Made by a program: the position numbers and the translations under genes. The notes beneath the pieces are model-generated. The model was not told the origin of the DNA. It saw only the letters and a list, made by a program, of their open reading frames with translations, and ran no database searches. A stretch of DNA of 13,560 bases, from the NCBI GenBank assembly GCA_050744165.1, contig JBOGGN010000235.1, positions 1 through 13,560 on the forward strand, read 5' to 3'. Below, piece after piece: positions 1-6,657 of the stretch; the first letter of the stretch is position 1, and every line of letters starts with the position of its first letter. This stretch comes from JBOGGN01 sp050744165. Lineage in GTDB: Bacteria; Actinomycetota; Acidimicrobiia; Acidimicrobiales; Palsa-688.

Positions 1-234
1 GAGCATGATGATCGCCGTGCCGCTGCCCGAGTCGACGATCCATCTGGCGATCTCGTCGCCAGAGGGACCGGGGATGTCGCGGTCGAGGACAGCGATGTCG
101 TAGGCGTTGACGCTCAACAGCTGTAGAGCGGTGTGGCCGTCACCGGCGATATCGGCGGCGATCGCTTCGAGGCGTAGGCCGTCGCGGATGGCTTCTGCCA
201 TTAAGGGCTCGTCCTCGACGATCAGCAAACGCAC
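1..234 (-). CDS. OmpR-family response regulator, N-terminal receiver part (runs off the left edge)
   Basis: Only the first 78 codons are in the window. They read as a receiver domain: start MRLLIVEDEP with the acidic pocket E7-D8, then VLDRDIPG holding the phospho-acceptor Asp51, and the fourth strand reaching IIML at the edge. The start is GTG at 234. A weak purine stretch precedes it, and no in-frame start lies shortly upstream. The output domain is outside the window, so the OmpR/PhoB winged-helix assignment is inferred from its likeness to the regulator at the right end, which has the same VLDRDxPG core. It is divergent from the lipoprotein/ABC exporter operon starting at 414, with about 180 bp between them. 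This arrangement suggests it senses through a kinase outside the window and controls that exporter. Confidence 0.88.
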   Translation of the reverse strand, partial: MRLLIVEDEPLMAEAIRDGLRLEAIAADIAGDGHTALQLLSVNAYDIAVLDRDIPGPSGDEIARWIVDSGSGTAIIML

Positions 235-413
235 ACTCAGGTGATGCTACGTGTCGACACATATCGTCGGCGTATCGAAAAACACATACGTTCTGGCAAC
301 ATCACCTTGTATTGACTGGGGGGCATGACATGCGGCGATCGAGCACAACTAGCCACTAACAGTCCTTCGGAAAGGACAGCCTGAGGGTGCGGGTCGTGTC
401 GCAAGGAGGAATC
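235..413. promoter_or_regulatory. Divergent intergenic region between response regulator and exporter operon
   Basis: This stretch is poorer in GC than the flanking genes and must hold both promoters. It contains a perfect 10-bp palindrome GTGTCGACAC (251-260), two direct copies of ACACATA (257-263 and 282-288), and two copies of TATCG (262-266 and 273-277) with starts 11 bp apart. OmpR-type regulators usually bind direct repeats spaced by about one helical turn, so these are candidate operators. TTGACT at 313-318 could be a -35 for the plus strand, but no good -10 follows. A hairpin GTCCTT-CGGA-AAGGAC (362-377) lies in the likely leader of the lipoprotein mRNA. Confidence 0.4.
403..409 (+). 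promoter_or_regulatory. Strong Shine-Dalgarno site fixing the lipoprotein start
   Basis: AAGGAGG is followed after 4 nt by ATG at 414. It favours that ATG over the in-frame GTG at 387, which would place the site inside the gene and put nine extra residues before the signal peptide. Confidence 0.8.
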
Positions 414-959
414 ATGCGCCTGTCGCACCGCTGGGCGGGCGTGGCCGTGGCCCTGGCCCTGGGAGTCTCCGTCCCTGGCTGCTCGGGCGGATCGACGGCT
501 CCTACCGCCGGCTCGCAGTCGACTACTGCCGCTCCAGCCGGAGGTTCGGGTTCGTCGAGGGCGACGGCGCTGGCCCAAGCTGTGGCCTACTCGCAGTGCA
601 TACGTAGTCACGGTGTCGCGAACTTCCCCGATCCGGTGCAGACCCCCAGTGGGGGCTATGGGTATCGGACCGCCGGAATTGATCCGAACTCGGCTGCGTT
701 CCAAGGGGCCCTACAGGCCTGCAAGTCCCTGCCGTCGCCGTGGAACTCCACCGGCCAGCAGCTCTCCTCCGCCCAACAGCAGGCGTGGTTGAACTGGGCC
801 CAGTGCGTCCGCGCCCACGGTCTGCCGGACTTCCCTGACCCGACGTTCTCGGGCAGCGAGGTGCACGACTCCGGCGTCGGGTCGAGTTCGCCGCAGCTGC
901 AGCAGGCTATGGACGGCTGCAAGTCGCAGATGCCTTCCGTCGGGGGCCTTGGCGGGTGA
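414..959 (+). CDS. Putative secreted lipoprotein with duplicated Cys-His-Gly/FPDP motif, first gene of exporter operon
   Basis: The protein is 181 residues from ATG 414. It has an Arg-containing N-terminus, a hydrophobic stretch (about 8-20) and a lipobox-like VPGC ending at Cys23, so it is probably exported and lipid-anchored. Pro at -2 makes the lipobox imperfect. A Ser/Thr/Gly/Ala-rich linker (24-50) leads to two imperfect copies of one module: QCIRSHGVANFPDP then ACKSLP (Cys62, Cys103), and QCVRAHGLPDFPDP then GCKSQMP (Cys131, Cys169). Each copy thus has a C-x3-HG-x3-FPDP head and a second Cys about 40 residues on. I know such proteins only as uncharacterised neighbours of HlyD/ABC exporter genes in actinobacteria. 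The adaptor follows after 100 bp on the same strand. Paired cysteines could be disulfides or, with the histidines, metal or ligand sites; this is inference. Confidence 0.8.
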   Translation: MRLSHRWAGVAVALALGVSVPGCSGGSTAPTAGSQSTTAAPAGGSGSSRATALAQAVAYSQCIRSHGVANFPDPVQTPSGGYGYRTAGIDPNSAAFQGALQACKSLPSPWNSTGQQLSSAQQQAWLNWAQCVRAHGLPDFPDPTFSGSEVHDSGVGSSSPQLQQAMDGCKSQMPSVGGLGG

Positions 960-1059
960 CCGGCCACCGCAGGCTAGAGCCTGGGCAGCTCGAGGTCTGT
1001 GCCGGCGCGCCGGACAGGTGCACTGCTAGCTACTCGAGCGCACTGGGGTTGCGGGGCCG

Positions 1060-2217
1060 GTGACGCGGAAGACGTGGGTGCTGGCTGGAGCGGCCGTCCT
1101 GGCTGCCGTTGTTGTCACTGGGGGCGTGGTCGTCACGTCCACTGCGAAGCCGGCGACCTCTGCCGCGCGGCCGCCAGTGAATACCACCAAGGTGGGAGAG
1201 ACGACTCTCTCTGCCAGGGTCTCCCTGGATGGAACCCTGACCTACGGCGCCCAGTCGGACGGCTCGCCGTACTTGGTGATCAACCAGGACAGCGGGACAT
1301 ACACCGAGTTGCCGCTACTCGGACAGGTGATCTCTCAAGGTCAGGTCGCCTACCGGGTGGACGACAGCCCAGTGGTGTTGCTGTACGGCTCGACACCGGC
1401 CTATCGGAGCCTGTGGGCCGGGGCAGCCGGCGCCGATGTGGCCGAGCTCAACGCTGATCTGGTCGCGCTGGGCTACGCCACCTCGGGTCAGCTCCCCCCA
1501 ACTTCCTCCTACTTCGGGTCGGCCACCACCACCGCCTTGGAAGAGCTCCAAGCTGCCCTGGGGGTGACCCAGAACGGCACACTGACCCTGGGCCAAGCGG
1601 TGTTCGAACCCACAGCCGTGCGGGTCACGACCCTCTCAGCCCAGCTCGGGGGCAGCACCCAGACCGGCCAGGCGGTGATGCAGGGCAGCTCGACCACCCA
1701 CCAGGTGCAGGTGGCGTTGGACGCTTCGCAGGAGACCGAGGTGGCGGTCGGGAACAAGGTCAGCATCACCCTGCCGAACAACCAGACCACCCCGGGGGTG
1801 GTCTCCTCGGTGGGGACGGTGGCCACCTGCCCATCGAGCGCCGGGTCCGGCGGGTCGAGCGACAGCTCGGCAGTGCCGGGAACGGACACCTGCTCGTCGG
1901 AGACCTCGGCTCGCAGCACCACACCGACAATCACCGTGGACATCACCCCCTCCGACCCGGCGGCCACGGGCACCTGGGATCAGGCCCCGGTACAGGTCGC
2001 CATCACCACCGCCAGCGTGCCCAGTGCGCTGGTGGTCCCGGTCACCGCGCTGCTGGCCCAGTCCGGCGGTGGCTACGCCGTCGAGGTCGTCGACCCAGAG
2101 GGGACCCACCATCTCGTGGCGGTCTCGCTCGGACTGTTCGATGACGCCGACGGGCTGGTACAGGTCACCGGCTCGGGGCTGGCCGCCGGCCAAGAAGTGG
2201 TGGTCCCGGCCACATGA
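1060..2217 (+). CDS. HlyD/MacA-like periplasmic adaptor with peptidoglycan-binding domain
   Basis: The 385-residue protein starts at GTG 1060, with a weak ribosome site, giving MTRKTW then a membrane anchor (about 6-27). Residues 41-63 (VGETTLSARVSLDGTL) resemble the first half of a biotinyl-lipoyl/barrel-sandwich domain. Residues 121-181 (GADVAELNADLVALGY, FGSATTTALEELQ) match the peptidoglycan-binding domain 1 fold and sit where a MacA-type adaptor has its coiled-coil hairpin. Beta-barrel repeats follow, e.g. the segment with VAVGNKVSITLP, then a Ser/Gly-rich insert with Cys257 and Cys278, and a C-terminal membrane-proximal domain (VPSALVVPVTALL, GLAAGQEVVVPAT). It should link the permease to the cell wall. 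It ends TGA at 2217 and overlaps the ATPase start by ATGA, so the two are translationally coupled. Confidence 0.87.
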   Translation: MTRKTWVLAGAAVLAAVVVTGGVVVTSTAKPATSAARPPVNTTKVGETTLSARVSLDGTLTYGAQSDGSPYLVINQDSGTYTELPLLGQVISQGQVAYRVDDSPVVLLYGSTPAYRSLWAGAAGADVAELNADLVALGYATSGQLPPTSSYFGSATTTALEELQAALGVTQNGTLTLGQAVFEPTAVRVTTLSAQLGGSTQTGQAVMQGSSTTHQVQVALDASQETEVAVGNKVSITLPNNQTTPGVVSSVGTVATCPSSAGSGGSSDSSAVPGTDTCSSETSARSTTPTITVDITPSDPAATGTWDQAPVQVAITTASVPSALVVPVTALLAQSGGGYAVEVVDPEGTHHLVAVSLGLFDDADGLVQVTGSGLAAGQEVVVPAT

Positions 2218-3065
2218 CCTCGACCCCGCCACACCTGCCCGACCATCCCTCGGTCGCGGCCGGCAACGGCTCCATTAGTGACGCGGCGCAGGTCCCGGTG
2301 CTCGAAGTCGACGACGTGACCAAGAGCTATCCCGGCGAGCCGCCCGTCCACGCCCTGCGCGGGGTAGACCTCACCGTCGGCCAGGGCGAGCTGGTCGGCA
2401 TCGTCGGCCCTTCGGGCTCGGGCAAGACCACATTGTTACAACTGATGGGGACCCTCGACCGGCCCACCAGTGGCCGAGTGCGCGTCACCGGGCTGGACGT
2501 GGCCACCATGGCCGACCACGACGTCGCCTATCTACGAGCCAGCCGGATCGGGTTTATCTTCCAACAGTTCTTCCTGGCCGAGCACGCAACAGTGTTGGAC
2601 AACGTGGCCGACGGGCTCCTTTATGCGGGTATCCCCCTCAAGGAGCGCCACCAGCGCGCCCTCGACACCCTGGACCTGGTCGGCCTGGCCGAGCGTCCCC
2701 GCGCCCGGCCCACCCAGCTCTCCGGGGGGCAACGCCAACGGGTCGCCATCGCCCGAGCCCTGGTCGGCGGGCCCGCCATCGTGCTGGCCGACGAGCCCAC
2801 CGGCAACCTCGACCAGGCCACCGGGCAGTCCATCTTGGCCCTGATCGACCAGGTCCACCAGGCCGGCTCGACCATCGTGGTCATCACCCACGACCACACC
2901 GTCGCCGAGCGCATGCCCCGCAAAGTCGAGATCCTCGACGGCCATATCGTCGCCGACACCGGCCCGGCCGCCGGCACCCAGGCCTGCCGCCGCCCTCCCG
3001 CTCCACCCCTCGTCTGCGTACCGCAGACTTCGTCCGGCCGCCCCGTGAATGAGGAGCCTTCATGA
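2214..3065 (+). CDS. ABC transporter ATPase, MacB/LolD type
   Basis: This 283-residue nucleotide-binding protein has all ABC motifs: Walker A GPSGSGKT (65-72), Q-loop FIFQQ (Q117/Q118), signature LSGGQRQR (169-176), Walker B IVLADE (189-194) followed by the D-loop TGNLD, and the switch His226 in VITHD. The sequence around LDNVADGLLYAGI and TGNLD is typical of the LolD/MacB/FtsE exporter branch, which works with four-helix MacB/FtsX permeases in the cytoplasmic membrane. The start ATG 2214 overlaps the adaptor stop. About 25 residues precede the conserved domain. The last about 33 residues are Pro-rich and outside the usual domain, a lineage-specific tail. It ends at 3065 and overlaps the permease start by ATGA. 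Confidence 0.95.
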   Translation: MTSTPPHLPDHPSVAAGNGSISDAAQVPVLEVDDVTKSYPGEPPVHALRGVDLTVGQGELVGIVGPSGSGKTTLLQLMGTLDRPTSGRVRVTGLDVATMADHDVAYLRASRIGFIFQQFFLAEHATVLDNVADGLLYAGIPLKERHQRALDTLDLVGLAERPRARPTQLSGGQRQRVAIARALVGGPAIVLADEPTGNLDQATGQSILALIDQVHQAGSTIVVITHDHTVAERMPRKVEILDGHIVADTGPAAGTQACRRPPAPPLVCVPQTSSGRPVNEEPS

Positions 3066-4270
3066 CGGCCACCGCCGCCCGGACCCGCGGACGGCTACAG
3101 CTGTCCGATCTGAGCCGGCTGTCGATCATCGGACTGCGCACTCGGAAGCTACGGGCCGGGTTGTCCGCTCTCGGTATCGCCATCGGCGTCGCTTCCATCG
3201 TCGCTGTCCTCGGCCTCTCGTCCTCGTCCCAAGCCGGTCTGCTCAACGAGATCAACCAGCTCGGCACCAACCTGCTGACCGTCACCAACGGTCAGACCAT
3301 CACCGGCGCCCCGGCCGAGCTGCCTACCACTGCGCCAGGCATGATCGGCCGGATCCCAGGTGTGCAGCAGGTGCAAACGGCCGGGACAGTCAGCGGCGCC
3401 AACGCCTACCGCAACCCCTACATCCCCTCGATCGACACCAACGCCCTGACCGTCCAAGCCGCATCCGTCGACCTCTTACCAATCGTCGCCACCAGCGTCG
3501 CCGAAGGCCAAAACCTCAACGCAGCCACCGCTCAAGAACCCGTCGCCGTGCTCGGCGCAGCTGCCGCGCAGCGACTCGGGATCGACCGCGTCTACCCCGA
3601 CGAACGCATCTGGGTCGGCGGCCAATGGTTCTACGTAGCTGGCATCCTCAAACCGGCCGTGCTCGCCTCGCCCATCGACTCCTCCGTCCTGGTCGGCTAC
3701 CCCGCGGCAGAGAAATACCTGGGCTTCGACGGTCACCCCTCCACCATCTACCTCCGCGCCCAAACCGACCAGGTCAACGCCGTCGACAACCTCCTCGCCG
3801 CCACCGCCAATCCCGAGAACCCCAACCAGGTCAACGTCAGCCAACCCTCCTCCGCCCTAGTCGCCCAAGCCGACGCCAAAAGCGCCCTCAACGGGCTCTT
3901 CCTAGGCCTCGGCGCCGTCGCCCTCCTCGTCGGCGCGGTCGGCGTCGCCAACATCATGATCATCTCCGTCCTCGAACGCCGCTCCGAGATCGGACTGCGC
4001 CGCGCCCTCGGCGCCACCAGGAGCCACATACGCACCCAGTTCCTCTCCGAAGCCGTACTGCTCGGGCTTCTTGGCGGTGCTGTCGGCGTGGTCCTCGGCG
4101 TCGTGTCCACGGCCATCTACGCCCACACCAAAGGCTGGGCCACCGTCGTGCCCACAGAAGCATGGGCCGGTGGCATCGCCGCATCCCTCATCATCGGAGC
4201 CGTTGCCGGGCTCATCCCCGCCCTACGAGCCGCACGCCTCTCACCAACCCAAGCCCTATGGTCCCTCTAG
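3062..4270 (+). CDS. MacB/FtsX-family ABC transporter permease
   Basis: The 402-residue protein follows the MacB topology. A cytoplasmic N-terminus (GLRTRKLRAGLSALGI) leads to the first helix (about 33-53). A large extracytoplasmic MacB-PCD-like domain spans about 54-278. Three C-terminal helices follow: LFLGLGAVALLVGAVGVANIM, then a coupling loop ERRSEIGLRRALGATRSHI, then AVLLGLLGGAVGVVLGVV, and GIAASLIIGAVAGLIPALRAARLSP. The ERRxEIGLRRALGA loop and the PALRAARLSPTQAL tail are hallmarks of the family. The start ATG 3062 overlaps the ATPase stop and is preceded by GAGGAG (3051-3056). MacB-type permeases move substrates from the outer face by mechanotransmission rather than through a classic channel. 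The substrate cannot be told from sequence. Confidence 0.94.
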   Translation: MTATAARTRGRLQLSDLSRLSIIGLRTRKLRAGLSALGIAIGVASIVAVLGLSSSSQAGLLNEINQLGTNLLTVTNGQTITGAPAELPTTAPGMIGRIPGVQQVQTAGTVSGANAYRNPYIPSIDTNALTVQAASVDLLPIVATSVAEGQNLNAATAQEPVAVLGAAAAQRLGIDRVYPDERIWVGGQWFYVAGILKPAVLASPIDSSVLVGYPAAEKYLGFDGHPSTIYLRAQTDQVNAVDNLLAATANPENPNQVNVSQPSSALVAQADAKSALNGLFLGLGAVALLVGAVGVANIMIISVLERRSEIGLRRALGATRSHIRTQFLSEAVLLGLLGGAVGVVLGVVSTAIYAHTKGWATVVPTEAWAGGIAASLIIGAVAGLIPALRAARLSPTQALWSL

Positions 4271-4294
4271 AGGAGTGTAACTATCCCCTCCTCT
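4269..4294. terminator. Possible weak stem-loop after the exporter operon
   Basis: AGAGGAG (4269-4275) and CTCCTCT (4288-4294) form a 7-bp inverted repeat with a 12-nt loop, starting at the permease stop codon. No T-run follows on the plus strand, so if it acts as a terminator it is not a canonical one. It also lies at the 3' end of the convergent methyltransferase remnant. Confidence 0.3.
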
Positions 4295-4746
4295 TGCCCA
4301 TTGCGAAGTTCACGGTCAACGAGCCGCTATTGGCCGGTTTCGTCCAGGTGACGACGTACCGGAGCGTCGTGCGTCGGCGGAATTACCGTCCGGGAAGGAC
4401 GGCCGCGGAGATTCGTCGTAGATCGCGGTAGGAGAGGGGGCGGGGGCCAGATCTTCGGGGCCGGGGTCTCCCAGGAGGACTTCGTGAGCCTGTGGGCCGC
4501 GACGATGACGTCGAAACTGCCCGGGGTAAGCGGGTAGGTGAGGAAGTCACCGATGATGTCGCTGATGTCCCGCCGCTTGGATGGAGGTCTCGTCGGGATC
4601 CCGACGACGCCGGGAATCCCCTCGTGCAACTCGCGTACTAACCAGCCTTCGCCGCATCCGATGTCGAGCGCGTTGACGGCATCGGATGGGAGCATGTCGA
4701 CCAGTTGTCGTCCATAGTGGATGTTGTGGTTCCAGCGATCGGACAT
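4281..4746 (-). pseudogene. Class I SAM-dependent methyltransferase, decayed
   Basis: Reading from ATG 4746, the N-terminus MSDRWNHNIHYG and motif I ALDIGCGEGWLVREL are clear, followed by GDFLTYPLTPGSFDVIVA (motif II region). The reading then jumps to HRLTKSSWETPAPKIWPPP, which in intact relatives lies near the C-terminus, so roughly the segment after FDV (with the usual ALHH motif) is missing in frame. A one-base shift in the C-run near 4440 moves the rest to another frame: LSYRDLRRISAAVLPGR, a TAA stop, then FRRRTTLRYVVTWTKP, ending at TAG 4281. The residues after VVGI also lack the expected Asp. Deletion, frameshift and stop together make a functional enzyme unlikely. The family assignment is from remembered homologues, not a search. 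Confidence 0.75.
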
Positions 4747-4851
4747 CGGGCCGCCAAAGGTTCGCGCCCCGGCCAGGGAGGCGGCCGGCGACACAATGGC
4801 GGAGTTGGTCGCCCCATCCATCGAACCGGGTGGGCGAGCCGCCTCAGCTGT

Positions 4852-5214
4852 TCACCCGGCTGGGGCGACGGCGAATACCTGTCCTCCAGGTATGGCGAGG
4901 TAGTGGGGGTGGCCGCCATGGTGGACCTCGGGTAGGCCGGCGGCGCTGGCCTTTTGCGCGAGCCCGGCCGGGTCGTCGGTTCGAAGCTCGATCCAGGTTC
5001 CGAGACGGGGGCCGTCGTCATCGGGAGCGTCGTCGTGGAACTCGATGCTCAGGCTGCCGCCGCCGGGGAATCGAACGACGAGGATCCCGCCGGGGATGCC
5101 CGGGTGCTCGACATCGGCGACGGTGCAGTCGAAGAGGTCAGCGAGGCACGACCGAAGTTGCTCTCGCCGGTAGGGGTGGGCGAAGAGGTGGGCGTTGTTG
5201 CCGAGCGCGATCAC
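4852..5214 (-). CDS. VOC-fold (glyoxalase/bleomycin-resistance-like) protein
   Basis: The protein is 120 residues, the size of a single VOC chain made of two beta-alpha-beta3 modules. The first module begins NAHLFAHPYRREQLRSCLADLF and includes GGSLSIEFHDDAP. The second begins GTWIELRTDDPAGLAQKASA and ends HYLAIPGGQVFAVAP, the typical closing strand. Metal-ligand residues cannot be assigned with confidence, so the reaction is unknown. It starts with GTG 5214 inside the stop of the upstream TIGR03086 gene (GTGA overlap), indicating one transcript and coupled translation. VOC proteins of this size are often resistance or small-molecule-binding proteins, but this one could be a binding protein without catalysis. 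Confidence 0.8.
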   Translation of the reverse strand: MIALGNNAHLFAHPYRREQLRSCLADLFDCTVADVEHPGIPGGILVVRFPGGGSLSIEFHDDAPDDDGPRLGTWIELRTDDPAGLAQKASAAGLPEVHHGGHPHYLAIPGGQVFAVAPAG

Positions 5215-5804
5215 GATGCCGGCGCCCGTATCGGCGAGGGGACGGGTCGGCCGAGGCAGGCGGCGAGCCGGTCGATGGCCGGGGCGTCGTCGGCCACGGG
5301 TTGGGGCGGGGCGAAGGGGCTCCGCCCGGGGGGAATGGCGCCGAGGCTGCCGCGAGTGAACGCCAATGCCGCTTCGGCCAGGTACTCGGGGAAGGCACTG
5401 ATGGGATGGCCGGTGGCCTGGGCCAGATCCCAGCCGTGCACCAGCACCTCGGTGAGACGCAGGTTGGCGGCCACAGCGCCGGGAACGGTCCCGAATGGCA
5501 CGGTCATGAGCCTGTCCATCACACCAGGGGCGCTGAAGGCATCGACAAGCCCGGCGATCGACTGCCGGTACCTGATTGCCGGATCAGTGTCGGCACGTCC
5601 GTCCGTCGCGGGAGGGGTGGGGTCTTGGTGGCGCAGGGCCGCCTCGAAGCCGGCGTTGCCCGTGGCGAGGTGCTCGACGAGCTCGGTGACGTTCCAGTCC
5701 GTGCAGAGAGTCGGCGATCTCCACTGGTCGGCGCTGATGGCGTCGATGACCGTGCCTGTGCACGCCAAGGCGGTTGCTAACTGGTCGATGGGATCGGGGT
5801 TCAT
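5211..5804 (-). CDS. TIGR03086-family DinB/maleylpyruvate isomerase-like metal-binding protein
   Basis: The 197-residue protein begins MNPDPIDQLATALACTGTVI and has the four-helix DinB-like pattern of actinobacterial mycothiol-linked proteins. W38 with NVTELVEHLATGN gives the first metal ligand candidate His45. TEVLVHGWDLAQATG gives Glu119 and His123. The C-terminal APAIDRLAACLGRP is also typical of TIGR03086. The start ATG 5804 has AGGAGG 7 nt upstream. Family members are proposed metal-dependent, mycothiol-using enzymes, but few have a known substrate. It is the first gene of a two-gene unit with the VOC protein and divergent from an HxlR regulator 70 bp away, so redox or electrophile-responsive control is plausible. 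Confidence 0.87.
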   Translation of the reverse strand: MNPDPIDQLATALACTGTVIDAISADQWRSPTLCTDWNVTELVEHLATGNAGFEAALRHQDPTPPATDGRADTDPAIRYRQSIAGLVDAFSAPGVMDRLMTVPFGTVPGAVAANLRLTEVLVHGWDLAQATGHPISAFPEYLAEAALAFTRGSLGAIPPGRSPFAPPQPVADDAPAIDRLAACLGRPVPSPIRAPAS

Positions 5805-5841
5805 GGGGCCTCCTTCCTGGGTGGCCTCATGCTGCCCCGCT

Positions 5842-5860
5842 TGCTTGAGAAAGTCAAGCA
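5842..5860. promoter_or_regulatory. Inverted repeat in the TIGR03086/HxlR divergent intergenic region, likely HxlR operator
   Basis: TGCTTGA (5842-5848) and TCAAGCA (5854-5860) form a perfect 7-bp inverted repeat with a 5-nt centre, GAAAG. It sits between the two divergent genes and 14 bp before the HxlR start. On the minus strand TTGACT within it could serve as a -35 element, so binding would block transcription of the TIGR03086/VOC pair. HxlR proteins bind such dyads as dimers; the link here is inference from position. Confidence 0.55.
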
Positions 5861-5874
5861 GTAGTCTCGCGGCT

Positions 5875-6543
5875 ATGAAGTCCTACGGGCAGTACTGCGC
5901 CTTAGCGCGATCCCTTGACGCCGTGGGGGATCGCTGGTCGCTGTTGATCGTGCGCGAGCTCCTTCACGGCCCCGCCCGGTACCGCCAGCTACTGGGGGGC
6001 CTGCCGGGCATCGCCACCAATCTCCTCGCTGACCGGCTCCGCCAACTCGCCGACGCGGGCGTCGTCGAACACGGCGAAGACGGCCGCTACCAGCTGACCC
6101 GTTGGGGACAGGATCTGCGTGAGCCGCTCTACGCCCTCGCGCGCTGGGCGGCACCGGTGGTGATGCGCCGACCTCTGGGGACCGACACCTTCCGAGCCCA
6201 CTGGCTGGCCCACCCGCTGGCCGTCGTCTTCGCCGGGCACGACCCTGCCCGGCGGCCCATGACCGTCGAGCTCCGCGTCGACGACGCTGTCATGACCCTC
6301 GACTCCGCGGACGGCCACGTCCAGCTTCGTCCGGGCGAAGCGACCCGACCGGAGGTGACTCTTGCCGGACCTCCCGATGCCATCCTCGGGGTCCTGACCG
6401 GACAACTGGACGCACGTAATGCGGCAACTCTCGGGCTCGACATCACCGGCGACGCCCGCCTCCTCGCCGAGTTGCGACCGATAGCGACGGCGATCCCTCC
6501 GGCGGTGCCCGCGGCGACGGTCTGGGCTTCGGTCTTGCCGTAG
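5875..6543 (+). CDS. HxlR-family transcriptional regulator with C-terminal SCP2-like domain (altered tail)
   Basis: The start is ATG 5875. A longer open frame upstream is antisense to the two minus-strand genes and is rejected. Residues 1-98 form the HxlR winged helix: YGQYCALARSLDAVGDRWSLLIVRELL with Cys8, then LPGIATNLLADRLRQLADAGVV as recognition region. Residues about 125-203 (MTVELRVDDAVMTLD, LGVLTGQLDARNAATLGLDITGDARLLAELRP) resemble an SCP2/sterol-carrier-like domain common in actinobacterial HxlR proteins. Relatives normally end just after LRP. Here about 20 more residues (from IATAIPP to TVWASVLP) are encoded antisense to a transglycosylase remnant, so the native 3' end was replaced. 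No ribosome site is seen, so the mRNA may be leaderless. It probably regulates the divergent TIGR03086/VOC genes. Confidence 0.88.
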   Translation: MKSYGQYCALARSLDAVGDRWSLLIVRELLHGPARYRQLLGGLPGIATNLLADRLRQLADAGVVEHGEDGRYQLTRWGQDLREPLYALARWAAPVVMRRPLGTDTFRAHWLAHPLAVVFAGHDPARRPMTVELRVDDAVMTLDSADGHVQLRPGEATRPEVTLAGPPDAILGVLTGQLDARNAATLGLDITGDARLLAELRPIATAIPPAVPAATVWASVLP

Positions 6544-6657
6544 GTCTGGGCGAGGGCGAGGACCTCGCTGACGTAGCTGTCGGATTGGTTGTAGGCGAAC
6601 ACCGCCGCGGAGAGGTTGGCGCCCTTCTCGCTGCCGTTGGCGCACAGGTCGTGGCCG
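6486..6657 (-). pseudogene. Fragment of a lytic transglycosylase (conjugative-element type peptidoglycan hydrolase)
   Basis: The minus strand reads DLCANG, then NLSAAVFAYNQSDSYVSEVL and LALAQTYGKTEAQTVAAGTAGGIAV. This matches the end of the SLT-type transglycosylase domain and the linker before the NlpC/P60 domain in bifunctional hydrolases of actinobacterial conjugative elements (from memory, not searched). Neither the catalytic part upstream nor the C40 peptidase downstream is present. Similarity stops at about 6486, where the sequence becomes the antisense of the HxlR gene. It is therefore a remnant left by insertion or deletion of a mobile element. Confidence 0.65.

Noticed and set aside
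3049..4431. 460-codon plus-strand frame, extremely Arg/Pro rich
   Set aside because: It is a frame shadow of the permease gene, a usual by-product of high GC content. The overlapping frame has clear MacB motifs.
4747..4821. Upstream extension of the methyltransferase frame to ATG 4821
   Set aside because: Family similarity begins at MSDRWNHNIHYG (ATG 4746). The 25 residues before it look non-coding.
4954..5874. Long plus-strand open frame continuous with the HxlR gene
   Set aside because: It is antisense to the TIGR03086 and VOC genes, and its residues are an unstructured Gly/Ala/Arg mix. HxlR family similarity starts exactly at ATG 5875.
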